NCBI GenBank assembly: GCA_035771175.1
Contig: CM069595.1
Coordinates: forward strand, 1,448,056 to 1,512,055
Reading direction: 5' to 3'
DNA length: 64,000 nt
From: Paratinospora sagittata
Taxonomy: Eukaryota; Streptophyta; Magnoliopsida; Ranunculales; Menispermaceae
In this document: positions 10,867 to 23,000 of the stretch, piece by piece
How the letters are laid out: each line of letters opens with the position of its first letter
Numbering within the stretch: the stretch's first letter is position 1
Notes under the pieces: generated by a model
Database searches by the model: none
What the model was told of the DNA's origin: nothing
Seen by the model: the letters and a program-made list of their open reading frames with translations, nothing else
Made by a program: the position numbers and the translations under genes

Positions 10867-12325
10867 TAGGGGTGTTCATGGATTGTGTTAGTTCGAGTTT
10901 TGACAGAATACCAATCTAACCCAATTAAGTCGGGTTAAAAAATTTTCAACCCCAACATAACCAAATAGACCTCCTGAACCCCACCTAAACGTGTCACGAC
11001 GCCCCTGAGGTAGTCTGATGTCATGACCGGCACAATGTACTATACATTGTACATACCCATATACAATATACAATACACTGTCAGCCTCAACTGACATTCA
11101 CAATAATTCCACCTTTCGAAATAAAAAAAATATAACTCATTTCCTCCAAGCATACATACATATACCAAGGAAGTGTTTTTCCACCTTTCGAACAAATTTT
11201 CATTCAAGTTGGATAAAAACCCCAATTTCAAAAATACAGTAAAACGACTCCCATAGCTAAAATTACTTCGCTAGAATCGTCATACACTAGTTAAAGATCA
11301 GTTTTACGACGAAAAATAGCAAAAATAATTTACTAGCACGTTAGATTTAGCCATAAATTCGTCGTTTTTCCTTTTTCTTCTTCTCCTTCTTTCGTTCCTT
11401 TTCTCCTTCATTCTGCTTCTTTTCTCTCCTGCAACTTCTTTCCTTCTTTTTATTTTTATTTTTATTTTCTTTGGACGTTGGTGAGGTTTTGAGAGATTAG
11501 ATTAGATTAGAAATGAGATGATAAGTATATATAAAAAATGATCCTATGCACCTCATCTAACTTAATAAAGCAACTTCTTCATCTTAATATTTAACTTTCA
11601 TTCATTAAGTCATTAAATTATACTATTCATTAAGTCATTAAATCATACTACAATTCACATATTTAATTAACCAACCCCATAAATTAATCAATTTAATTCA
11701 ACTTCATTTTTTAACTTGTAAGCACCCATATAGGATGATCTCATACGTATCATATTCATTTAATAATTTTATTTATTTACTAATACCCCTTAAATCTAGC
11801 ATGTATTTTTATATACGCATATATTTGCCTCTTACATATAAAATACGTGTATTATATATCTCGATATATGTGTAATTTAATGTATGTATTTAATTAAAAC
11901 TACGTGGTAGTACAAAATCAGTCAATTAACTTCGGGTTGGTTTGGATCAAGTTTATCAGGTTAGTCTGCTCAATATATAAATGATAGAATTGCATGATCT
12001 ACTTAATTTTTGTATTCTAAATCTCATTTATAAAACTATTTTTAAGTCAAATACGACTATTATAATACTTATTAAGGTGACTTCTTTCAGGCTACTTTCA
12101 TTATAACATTTTGAATAATTGTATTATAGTAAATGACTATAGTAAAACTGATAAATATAAAATAATAACTATCATTTTTAATTAGTTGGGTTGGTTCGGT
12201 TATTTGTTATAAAATCTTGACCCAACCCAAACGATTAGAAATATCTAAATCCAATCATAAACCTAACCGAAACCAACACAAAAGGTTCAGTTCGGTTCGG
12301 TTAGTCGGGTTAATGAATACCCCTA
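10867..12325. mobile_element. hAT-type TIR element interrupted by a solo LTR
   Basis: The ends are TAGGGGTGTTCAT and the complement TAGGGGTATTCAT. They are flanked by an 8-bp duplication with one mismatch (CATTTAAC at 10859-10866, CATTTATC at 12326-12333), the size typical of hAT elements. The body carries GGGTTGGTTCGG-like repeats and no transposase. A solo LTR occupies 10992-11914, leaving a non-autonomous element of about 0.54 kb. Confidence 0.7.
10992..11914 (-). mobile_element. Short solo gypsy LTR inside the hAT element
   Basis: On the minus strand it begins TGTACTACCACGTAG near 11914 and ends GGGGCGTCGTGACA at 10992. Both ends match the LTR at 4120-6682 (TGTAACACCCCGTAG..., GGGGCGTCGTGACA). 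At 0.92 kb it is much shorter, so it is an internally deleted or variant LTR. The flanks AAACG and AAATC are only partly alike. Open frames at 10888-11231 are chance readings of it. Confidence 0.65.
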
Positions 12326-12333
12326 CATTTATC

Positions 12334-13280
12334 AGCCTATTTATACATGCCTTACATGTAATTTTATTAATTATACACAAAATTTTAAGTTTTATAATTA
12401 TTGATATTTTTATTTAAAATATATAGTTAATTAAATTACAATTAAAATTTTCATATTTATTATTAACTAAAATATAGATAAATTAGCGACATAGTTGAAA
12501 AAAATACTAATTTAAAATTTAAAAAGTAGAGAAGCTGTAGAAGTAGTTAATATATTGCCAATTATATTATTAAATTATATTTGAAAATGAAAAAAAAATC
12601 ATTGAAGGTATTTGTAAAAGAAATGGAAAAACGAGCAGAAAGAATCTTTTGCATTAAAAAAATTAAATTTAAATTAATAAAGATTTTAAAAAGAGTAATG
12701 CTAAACGAAATATAAAAAACCCTCAAATTCAAGCCATGATTACGGGTCATCATCTCGGCTGATGATAAATATTCAAACTACCAATATATTTACTGGTCAA
12801 GATAGTGACATATTATCATGATAAATATTCAACCTATCAATATATTTCATTAACCTGTAATTTATTTAGACCTAAAAAAGTTAGAGGCTATAATTAGAGT
12901 TATCAAACGCCACTTAAGTCTTTTTTTTTTTAAGTTTAAATTAAAAAAATACACATGTTTTTAAGGATTTGGTAGCGGAATGACGGAGAGGTTTGGCCCA
13001 TTTGGGAACGAGGTCACACCATAACCTTTCATTTTTTTATTTTTATTTTTTGTCCGCTAAACGACACTCAAGTGATGTCCTCATTCGCTTTACGACGAAC
13101 CTAATTTACTAGGATTTGACTTGAGTTGGATCACGAATGTGTAAAAGTCTTCTAACAAAGGGTCGCTCTATACACAAAGAAAGTTTGGACCCTACGACCT
13201 CACTTAAAAAAACATATGTCAAACCATCCGAACCAAGTCAATGTTGGTGACACAATAACCTTTCAGGCTTTTGGTTTTCA
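12334..13280. other. AT-rich stretch with an orphan TIR; no gene
   Basis: GAGTTATCAAACGCCACT followed by TAA at 12897-12917 is a lone end of the Harbinger-like family seen at 8402-10126. I could not find its left partner. ATTCAA(A/C)CTA(C/T)CAATATATTT is repeated at 12769 and 12827. No supported open frame is present. Confidence 0.4.
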
Positions 13281-13565
13281 GGATTTTTGACAAAAATAAG
13301 CATGATTTTTTTTATATCTCAAAATAGGCACAATAATATATTATATTCACATCTAGGCAACATTTGGACAGTTGGACAGCCAAGCTGTCCAAATGTTGCC
13401 CAGATTGTCCATGTAGATTTTTTAAAAAAAATTTTAACACAGTGAGGCGGCCTTGTTTAAAAATAATAAAAACTGTATGCCTATGTTTGAAATTTTATTT
13501 ATGGTGTATGGGCGGCACACACGAATTTTTTTTTAACATGACGCCCCTTGAATGGGTGTCATGAT
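13281..13565. repeat. MULE left terminal inverted repeat
   Basis: It aligns with the complement of 25130-25360. Shared parts are the GATTTTTGACAAAAATA end, ATAGGCACA, CAACATTTGGACAGTT with its own hairpin partner CTGTCCAAATGTTGCC, ATGTTTGAAATTTT, GGCACACACGAA, and TTTTTTAACATGA followed by CCTTGAATGGG. The internal CAACATTTGGACAG/CTGTCCAAATGTTG hairpin occurs in both TIRs. Confidence 0.7.
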
Positions 13566-14005
13566 AAAAAAATCAAAAAAATAAATATTAAGTAAAAATA
13601 AAAAGCTCATGTTTTTAAGGCCACCTCGGGCTCTCCACGGAGAATTTTTTATCAAACCACCTCCAACGCGTCCCAATTAGTGCCCCCTAGCTGTTCTAGG
13701 AGGCTGCGCCCCGCACCGGACTTTCGGTGAAATTTTTACCCCCCCACCTGATTTATAAACTCCTAAAGGCCATTATTCCTATTATAAGTTGTTTAAGGCC
13801 ATCGCGGGGTATCTGCTGGGAATTTTTTTATTAAACCACCTCCAGCGCATCCCAATTAGTGCCCTCCAGTTGTTCTAGGTGGCCGCATCCCGCACCGGAC
13901 TTTCGGTGAATTTTTGACCCCCCCCCCCACCAGATTTATAAACTACTTAAACAATTTATTTCTATTATAAGTTGTTTAAGGCCACCACAGGCTATCCGCT
14001 AAAAA

Positions 14006-14684
14006 TAGGGGTGTAAGCCAATCCTACCAACTCGACCGAATCGAACGAAACCCGAGGGGTTGGGTTAGGTTGGCTAGGTGTTTGGGTTGGTTCACAGGTA
14101 GGGAGCCTAAAAACCGACCCAACCCTAACCAATTAATAACTCTTACTCTAAAAATGTCTTTTCCCTCTCGTTCTATATGAATATTGAAGCTTGGAAGTGA
14201 CTCAAACTCATCAATTTTTCGCGTTATTAACAACTTGATGCTACTTTGAACTATTTTGAATTTATATTTGTGGTTGTAATGAAACTCTTTTAAAACTTTT
14301 TTGATGAAACTCTTCTCAATTTATATTTGTTATATTGTGATATAGTGGTTGATGAATGTGATTTATTTAAAACATCTTGATATTTATGGTTAATTTGAAA
14401 TTGTTCTCATTTATACATGTTGATATAGTTGTATTTGATTGAAAGATTACACGCTTGATGTCATTTAGTGTAGAATTTGCAAGTGAAATTTATAAGTATA
14501 ATTTAACCCACCTCAAGATTCTCAACCCAAATGACCAACCCAACCCAACCCAACCCGAACTAGTTTGGGTTGGGTTCGGTTGAGAGGTGGTTTGGTTTGG
14601 GTTGGATTCCAGTTTTTCCAACTTGAACTAATTTGGGTTAGGTTGGGATTTGGCTCCAACCCAACCCAACCCGTTACACCCCTA
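14006..14684. mobile_element. hAT-type MITE inserted in a satellite monomer, copy A
   Basis: The ends are TAGGGGTGTAA and TTACACCCCTA. The 8-bp flanks GCTAAAAA and GATGAGAA are both close to the unbroken monomer's GCTGAGAA, which marks the insertion site. The body carries GGGTTGGGTT/AACCCAACCC arrays. Confidence 0.75.
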
Positions 14685-15770
14685 GATGAGAATTTTTTCA
14701 TCAAACCACCTAGCTGTTCTAATTAGTGCCCCCTAGCTGTTCTAAGTGGCTGCACCCCGCACCGGACTCTCGATGAATTTGTTAAACCCCCACCAGATTT
14801 ATAAACTCCTAAAGGCCTTTATTCCTATTATAAGTTGTTTAAGGCCACCGCGGGCTATACGCGGAGAATTTTCTCATCAAACCACCTCTAGCGCGTCCCA
14901 ATTAGTGCCCCCCAACTGTTCTAGGCTGCCGCACCCTGCACCTGACTCCTAGTGAATTTTTGACCCCCCCACCAGATTTATAAACTACTTAAACAACTTA
15001 TTTCTATTATAAGCTATTTAAGGCCACCGTGGACTCTCCACGAAGAATTTCTTCATCAAACCACCTCTAGCGCGTCTCAATTAGTGCCCCCTAGCTGTTC
15101 TAGGAGCTTGCACCGCGCACCAGACTTCCGGTGAAATTTTTACCCCCCACCTGATTTATAAACTCCTAAAGGTCTTTATTCCTATTATAAGCTGTTTAAA
15201 GCCACCATGGGCTATCCGCTGAGAATTTTTTTATCAAACCACCTTCAGCGCTTCCGATTTAGTGCCTTCCAGTTGTTCTCGGTGGCTGCACCCTGCACCG
15301 GACTCCAAGTGAATTTTTTACCCCCCCCCCACCAGATTTATAAACACCTAAAGGCCTTTATTCCTATTATATGTTGTTTAAGGCCACCGAGGGCTATCTG
15401 CTAAGAATTTTTTTCATTGAACCACCTTCAGCGCATCCCAATTAGTGTCCCCAGCTGTTCTAGGCAGCAGCACCCCGCACCGGACTCTCGGTGAATTTTT
15501 TACCCCCCCCCCCCACGAGATTTATAAACTACTTAAACAACTTATTTCTATTATAAGTTGTTTAAGGCCATTGCAGGCTATCCACTGGGAATATTTTTAT
15601 CAAACCACCTCTAGCGCGTCCCAATTAGTGCACCCCAGTTGTTCTAGGTGGCCGCATCCCGCACCGGACTTCCGGTGAATACTTGACCCCCCCACCAAAT
15701 TTATAAACTACTTAAACAGGTTATTTCTATTATAAGTTGTTTAAGGCCACCGCGGGCTATTCGCTAAAAA

Positions 15771-16484
15771 TAGGGGTGTAAGCCAATCCTACCAACCCGA
15801 CCAACTTGACCGAATCGAACGAAACCCGAGGGTTGGGTTAGGTTGGTTAGGTGTTTGGGTTGGGTTGGGTTGAAAAATCCCAACCCGAACTAGTTTGGGT
15901 TGGTTTACGGGTAGGGAGCCTAAAAACCGACCCGACCCAACCCAATCCAACCCGAACCAATTAATAACCCTTACTCTAAAAATGCCCTTTCCCTCTCGTT
16001 CTATATGAATATTGAAGCTTGGAAGTGACTCAAACTCATCAATTTTTCGCGTTATTAACAACTTGATGCTACTTTGAACTGTTTTGAATTTGTATTTGTG
16101 GTTGTAATGAAATTCTTTTAAAACTTTTTTGATGAAGCTCTTCTCAATTTATATTTGTGATATTGTGATACAGTGGTTGATGAATGTGATTTTTTTTAAA
16201 ACATCTTGATATATTTATGGTTAATTTGAAATTGTTCTCATTTATACATGTTGATATAGTTGTATTTGATTGAAATATTACACGTTTGATGTCTTATAGT
16301 GTAGAATTTGCAAATGAAATTTATAAGTATAATTTAACTCACTTCAAGATTCTCAACCCGAATGACCAACCCAACCCAACCCGAACTAGTTTGGGTTAGG
16401 TTCGGTTGAGAGGTGGCTTGGTTTGGGTTGGGTTGGGATTTGGCTCCAACCCAACCCAACCCAACCCAACCAGTTACACCCCTA
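15771..16484. mobile_element. hAT-type MITE in a satellite monomer, copy B
   Basis: It has the same ends, the same insertion site within the monomer and the same diverged flanks as copy A. It lies 1765 bp further on. The identical junctions indicate duplication of the array segment rather than a second insertion. It keeps a ~35-bp segment that copy A lacks. Confidence 0.75.
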
Positions 16485-17505
16485 GATGAGAATTTTTTCA
16501 TCAAACCACTTCTAGTGCGTCCCAATTAGTGCCCCTTAGCTGTTTTAGGAGGTTGCACCCCGCACCGGACTCTCGGTGAATTTGTTAAACCCCCACCAGA
16601 TTTATAAACTCCTAAAGGCCTTTATTCCTATTATAAGCTCTTTAAGGCCATCGTGGGCTATACGCGGAGAATTTTTTCATTAAACCACCTCTAGCGCGTC
16701 CCAATTAGTGCCCCCCAACAGTTCTAGGCGGCCGCACCTTGCACCGGACTCCTGGTGAATTTTTGACCTCCCCACCATATTTATAAACTACTTAAACAAC
16801 TTATTTCTATTATAAATTGTTTAAGGCCATCGCGGGCTATCCGCTAAATTTTTTTTCATTAAACCACCTCTAACGTGTCCCAATTAGTGTCTCCCAACTG
16901 TTTTAGGCGACCGCATCCCGCACCAGACTCCTGGTGAATTTTTACCCCCCACCAGATTTTAAAACTACTTAAACAACTTATTTATATTATAAGCTGTTTA
17001 AAGCCACCGCGGACTATCCGTGAAATTTTTTTTCATCAAACCACCTCTAGCACGTCTTAATTAGTGCCCCCCAGCTGTTCTAGGTGGCCGCACCCCGCAC
17101 CGGACTCCTGGTGAAGTTTTTACCCCCTCACCAGATTTATAAACTAATGAAAGCCTTTATTTCTAACTTAATTTGAGGAACTAAATACTCACATGTGAAA
17201 TCATACTCAATGTCAAAAAATTTAAGGCACTAAATACCCAAAAATTATAGGCATGAAATTCTATCTATTTAATCTAAATAATAGTAACTACAATAATGTT
17301 TGTAACATAAAAAAAAAACAAAATGTTTGTACATAACAACAAAGATCATATGCTATGATCGACACCAAGTACAAGCTCTTCTTTGACTTGGATTTTTACG
17401 AAACACTTGTAATTGTGGAGGATCTTGAATCAGTTCGGAAGGACCTTCATTAATAAGCTGCGAAGGATCTTCAAACACATGTGGCTCATGACCCTGATTG
17501 TCATG

Positions 17506-19970
17506 TCAAGGGGGAGGCAATGACTTCTCAGCCTGACTCTCATGTAAAGGGGAAAAAGGCAATGACTCCTCAGCCTGAACATCAACATCAGCATCAGCAT
17601 CACTCTCATGTTGTTTACGTGCTCGACCCTCGTCCCCGTCCTCGCCGTGGACCGCACGGCCACGCCCACGATTCACATGTACACCATCTACAGGTGAGAC
17701 GATGATGTCATCAAAATTGATGCCCCTGTCTGCTGGAGTGAAATGTTTCGGGTATATATGATGTACCACCCCGTGCACTCGACGATCCAGTTGCATAGCC
17801 TCCATGAAGTTAGAGCACATGGATCGAATAAATGGATCCCCAGACCCACGTGGCTATACATCCCCAGTTACCTAAGAATATAATTTTCCCATTGTCAATC
17901 ATTAAGTATATTTCAATAAAATATTGAAGCAAAACAAATGATAGATCATTACTAACTTACAAGATAATCAAAAAGTGCACCCCGTCGACTAATAGCTCGT
18001 CGAGTAATTTGGCGATACCACTACATATACTCCACATCATAGGACCGGTAGCAACAAGCTCATACTGACGATTCCAAATCTCTATGTACCTCCAATGGTA
18101 TGTAGCCCAATTTGTTGACGAAGAGGTGCGTAAAGTAGTCTCGTGAATAGATCGCTCTGTGTCACAAACGGCTGGGATAGACTATCTCATTCCAAATTGT
18201 CGAAGGACTCTATCGAGAAAGTGTCATTCCACTATATGAAAGCATATGAGTGGTACCCTACTTCGCCAAATAAAATGATGTCGCCGATAAACCATGGGCA
18301 ACACGCTAAGGACGTCATCAACCTCATATGGTTCCCATATTACCTGACACAGAAAAACATAACAATATTTAGAACATGAGTAAGATTTTTTAACTTTACT
18401 AAAATTATATTATATTTGTTACCTGATCTTGAAGTTGGATGTCGAGTGCTTCCCGGTATTGTGGCAGCACATGTGTAGAAACTTTTGTTATTGCAAACGT
18501 ATCTCTCCACCTAAATATTTATTAATTCATAAAAACAAATAAAACATCAATATTTGTTCAAAATAAAGAACACCTCAGACCAAATTTGCTCCAACAAAAA
18601 CGAAGATGTTACCTCGTCCCAAGTGGTCCTTCTGGTAGTATAACTTGGTTCACAGACACAATGTCATCAAAATTGAAATGCATACGCCGCAGAGGTGCAA
18701 TATGTGGGAATCTATCTCATGCCCACAACTGTAATAATATCAATGGTCAAGGAATCTTGTGTGGATCCCCATATGCTGCATGACACAACTCTCGGTATAA
18801 CCAAGCTAGACATGCAGTACCCCAAATATATTTTCCAGCCGTCCTGAAGTTTACTAATAGTGGGAGAAACATCAAATGGACCAAATTGTTTGGTTTATCA
18901 TAAAATAGGCATCCTCCTATCAGCGGCAAAATATACGACCGCGCATATCGTTGGACCACCACTTGGTCGAAGTTCGGAAGTGGATAAAAATCGTCGTTAG
19001 GATCATCTGGATCATGCATACCCAACTCCTCATCAGTAGGACCTGGTCGGGGAACCATCTATGCCAACACACTCATCTTCAACTTTCCACCTTTCATTTG
19101 TGGTCGGGTGGGTCTGAAGCCCAACAACTCCTCGCATACATCAAACCGGTCATGTTGAGTAGACCCCATCATAGGTAGACCATCAACCGCAAGTCCCAAC
19201 TGTACCTCTACATCCTGAAGTGTAATGGTGCACTCTCCATGGGGCAGATGGAAAGTATGAGTCTCTGGTCTCCACCTCTCAACAAAGGCAGTAATCAACT
19301 GCCAATCAAGTGTAATAAACCCTACTCGAGCCACTCCATAGAAACTCGCTTGTTGTAGAGGTTGAATAAGCATACTATGGATAGGCATATTGCGATGCAG
19401 GGATGCATCACGATGCCTAACACGTATATGATGGCCAACCTGTTTAAGATCACAATGGACATACAATAAAAGTTAAACAAAATTGACTAGTACAACATTT
19501 ATTGAATAGATAAACAAATATATATTTCCAGGAAAAACGTATTGGCTCGTCACATACAATAGATGATCTATGTCTATTCTGCATGTATAGGATAGAAGGA
19601 TCAGATGGACCCGGATCCATACTACCTGCAAAGACAAGTAAAAATATTACGAGACGTGTACAATTTACTTTCCTCATAATAAATATTACAAGTTAAAATC
19701 TATATTACATACGAGACAATGGGACAAAAGGATCAGATGGACCGAGATTAAATGGACCAAGATTAAACGGACCGAGATCCACACCACCTGGAAAAAATCA
19801 CAATGATCATTAAAAAAAATCCTAATTGTGATATTTAACATGACTTAACAAAAAATCACAATGCATACTCGTATAGCGGTACGACGAGTCGAAACTCCAA
19901 TGATCAGATGAATGACGATTAGACGGACCGGGATCCATATTTGCTGCAAATTCAACGAGTTAATAATTGA
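17506..19970 (-). pseudogene. Plant mobile domain (MAIN-like) protein gene, decayed
   Basis: Exons read right to left. A DPGPSDPS-type start (ATG at 19620) is followed by an exon with FYGVARVGFITLDWQLITAF and VERWRPETHTFHLPHGECT. Next come VQLGLAVDGLPMMG and YARSYILPLIGGCLFYDK, then a region resembling PLILLQLWA.DRFPHIAPL. Further pieces are WRDTFAITKVSTHVLPQYRE near 18430-18510 and VIWEPYEVDDVLSVLP near 18290-18335. The last piece (17506-17820) has an Arg/Gly/Asp-rich tail. These are hallmarks of the plant mobile domain. In-frame stops occur at 19059-19061 and in the LLQLWA region, so it is a pseudogene. Three similar 5' exons precede it. It sits in the MULE on the transposase strand. Confidence 0.7.
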
Positions 19971-20059
19971 TTACAACCGGAGTTGCTTTATATAATTATA
20001 AAATGAATAGCACATGCACATAAAAAAAGAAACGCATAACAACATTATAACACATACTC

Positions 20060-23000
20060 ATGCCAAAAATTTCATTAGAAATTCACAATGCTTGAACTCC
20101 ACTAATCCCTCTTGCAGTAGACTTTCCTCTAATTCTACTTGTGTCCCTGGATTCGTTTGTACAAGCACATCTTTCCACTTACGAAACATCTAATATGATG
20201 TTTCTCAGTCACCAAAAATCTTCACAAAAGCTTTTATCTTAGCCTGCCATATCCTTTTATAGTGAACGTCATATCCAAATTTATCTCTCTTGGTCTAGTG
20301 TGAAGTAGCTACAGAAACGCTTGGCTCTCGATGAACCAAATTGAAGACCTCTGCACATATCAAGTTAGAATCAAGTTGGGAATGATCTTGTGATAATCCT
20401 TCATAAACACATGTGTGAGTTGCATGGTACTTAGTAACCTCCCAAAGACCATGCGACTTGCGTTTGCACACACGCAACATCCATTTGCAACCATCGCTTG
20501 CTTGCTTGCAACGCACAACCCAAGATTTTTTTATCAGAGTCAATAACTACAAATTCTTGGTGATTCTTAATACAATATCGTTTCACTGTATTTTGTAAGT
20601 CATCTTTACTGTTAAACCTCAGTCCTTTATACAATTCACCAATGTAGTTTTGGCACCCCCCACCCCGCAACAAATGCTCGTTAGCTGTCACATTAGCTGC
20701 ATCGAAGTCTATATTGTAGTACATCAGAGTTGGTACCTCATACCCTAGCATGGTTTCTACTCATGTTCTTGGTTCCATAACAAGTGTATCTCTAACGACC
20801 CACTTTTTGCATGTGATGTCATGATGATGTAAAATACGTGTATGTGTATAATACTCGTATATTGTGTGTATACAAAGTATTTTGATGTATTTGTTTGTTA
20901 GTGTGTATGTGTAAGTCAAAATACGTGTATGTGTTTGTGTGTTTGTGCATGAAATAAAACATTTTACTTGCAGCCACTTAGCCATGATTATGACACGTAT
21001 TAATTTGTTGGCAAGCTGAAGTCAACACGTTTTGGCTTGTTGGCAGCTAGTTGAAGGTGTTACACTTGCTGAAATTGAGAGAACTAACTTGCTGGAGCAA
21101 GTTCTAAAGAAAAAACAGAGAAGAGGAAAGAAAGATAAGGAAAGAATTGGTGCTTGAGGGCTAAAATACCAGGTAAGGAATGGTGGTTTTGAGCTGAAAA
21201 TTTCATTAATGAATTTCTCTCTTCAACTTGTCTATTATATGTAACATGCAAATGATTTCCATGGCTAGAAATGAAGCTAGAAAGTGAGGGTTTGAGTTGG
21301 ATTTTTAGTGATTCATTGAAGGAAACCATGGGAGATTGCTTTCTTGTTCATTGGTGAGTAAATTAATAGTTTAAACATTGATTTCTATGGCTAAATCTGA
21401 ATCTGGAGAATGGGAATTTGGTATTGGATTTGATTGATATGTTGACTCAAACCATGGGGGATTAATTCCTTGTCCATTGGTGAACATTTTGATGATAAAA
21501 ACACCGATGTTTTATGGATAGAACATGGTGTTCCAGACCATGTTAGAACAGGGTTTTGGAACCCAATTTCAGTGACCATTTGTGGTGTTTTAATATGTGT
21601 ATTGACTGGAAATTGATTATGGATGTGTTGGGTTGATATTTGATAGAAATTGAAATGCTGAATTTCTGAAATTCTGAATTTCTGAAATTCTGGGTTGATC
21701 ATGGTTCATTTGATGACTAATTAATTGAACAGTGCGCCGAAAATTTAGAAAATTGGGCAATACATTGGTAAGTTGTTCAATGATGTATTTTGATCAATTT
21801 GATGGGTAATTGACTGAAATTTAAGTGCTGGAAATGTTAGAGCATTTGAAGAATGCTTAGGTAAATTGCTTAGTGATTAAATTGATTAACTTATATGGAT
21901 GGAAATTTTGTGTTAATTTGGTGATCAAATGAGTAATTTGATTATGTGCTGGAAATTCCATGTTAGTAACTGAAATGGTAAAATGTGTAATTTGCAGTGG
22001 GTTGATTATGAATTGGATGAGGATTTGTGAACACAATTGAAGTATTGGTGAATTGACGAAGAATTGTGGACTTAGGCAAAATTTTGTGATTTGTGAGTAT
22101 TTCTCACCTTACTTCTCCATGTATAGCATTGTATATATATGAAATTGAATTATTGAATGATATGCATTATGTTATATATGTGCATTGTATTTATGCTCAT
22201 GAGCATAGATTTTATGCATTGAAATGGCCTTAGGTATTTAGGATTAAATACCTTGGCGTTGGATTTCTTTCTATTTACTTGTTCTTTGGGGAAAAGTGCC
22301 AACGGAGTACTTGGATTGGTACTTTGTGAAAAGGACTTTTTGAATCACTGAAGAATGTAAGGGTAGAAGGATTAGTTGGATAACATGTTGGTTTGAACCC
22401 ATGGCGCAATGGGGAAAATGTAGGCAATGTTATCCTGATGTGACCTCCTGTTGAGGCTTTTCTACATATCTTTTATGAAAATGATGCATAATTATATCTT
22501 TAGTTTGGAAGCATGTATCATATATTTCATTAATGCATTTAAATTTAACAATGTTATTTCAAGTAACATACATGTTTTATATAAATGCATATGTGGAGAT
22601 TTTTGTGAAAAGTATTCACTGAGCTAGTTGAGCTCATTCCATTTTCCCTTATATGTTTCAGGATCATATCGTAAAGGAAAGGGTAAGGCTTAGAGTTGGT
22701 GTAGCATGCCTTACTTCTTTTAGATGTGAGTTTTGATTTGTACATAAGGGAAATGGTAGAAGATATTTGTGTTTGAACTTTTGTTATTGTATATAATTAT
22801 CACAGATACTATGGTATATAACATATAGTTCGTGATAAAATTTTGATCTGTATATCATAAATGGAATAATAATAAAATAACATTTTGAATTTCCATGTTT
22901 ATATTAAGGATAGTCGAATCTTGTGGATTGGGTCGATGACATCATATTCTGGATGATAATGCGATATCTCTGTATTTAATTCAAGTATCCTGATCATATG

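Larger units (their letters stand above)
13600..17160. repeat. ~180-bp tandem satellite array, about 12 monomers
   Basis: Recurring anchors (AAACCACCT) start near 13654, 13834, 14702, 14878, 15058, 15235, 15418, 15601, 16502, 16681, 16860 and 17038. Spacing is 176-189 bp once the two hAT insertions are removed. Each monomer holds GGCCACCGCGGGCTATCC, CCCAATTAGTGCCCC, CTGTTCTAGG, GCACCGGACT, a C-run of 5-11, and AGATTTATAAACT. The array lies between the MULE left TIR and the mobile domain gene. It contains no convincing coding sequence. Confidence 0.85.

Noticed and set aside
13600..17160. Satellite array considered as a CRISPR-like array
   Set aside because: Monomers are ~180 bp without short repeat/spacer alternation, and the context is a plant genome.
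21084..21702. Minus-strand frames of 81 and 103 aa
   Set aside because: They fall inside the solo LTR at 20791-23129, on its opposite strand, with low-complexity content.
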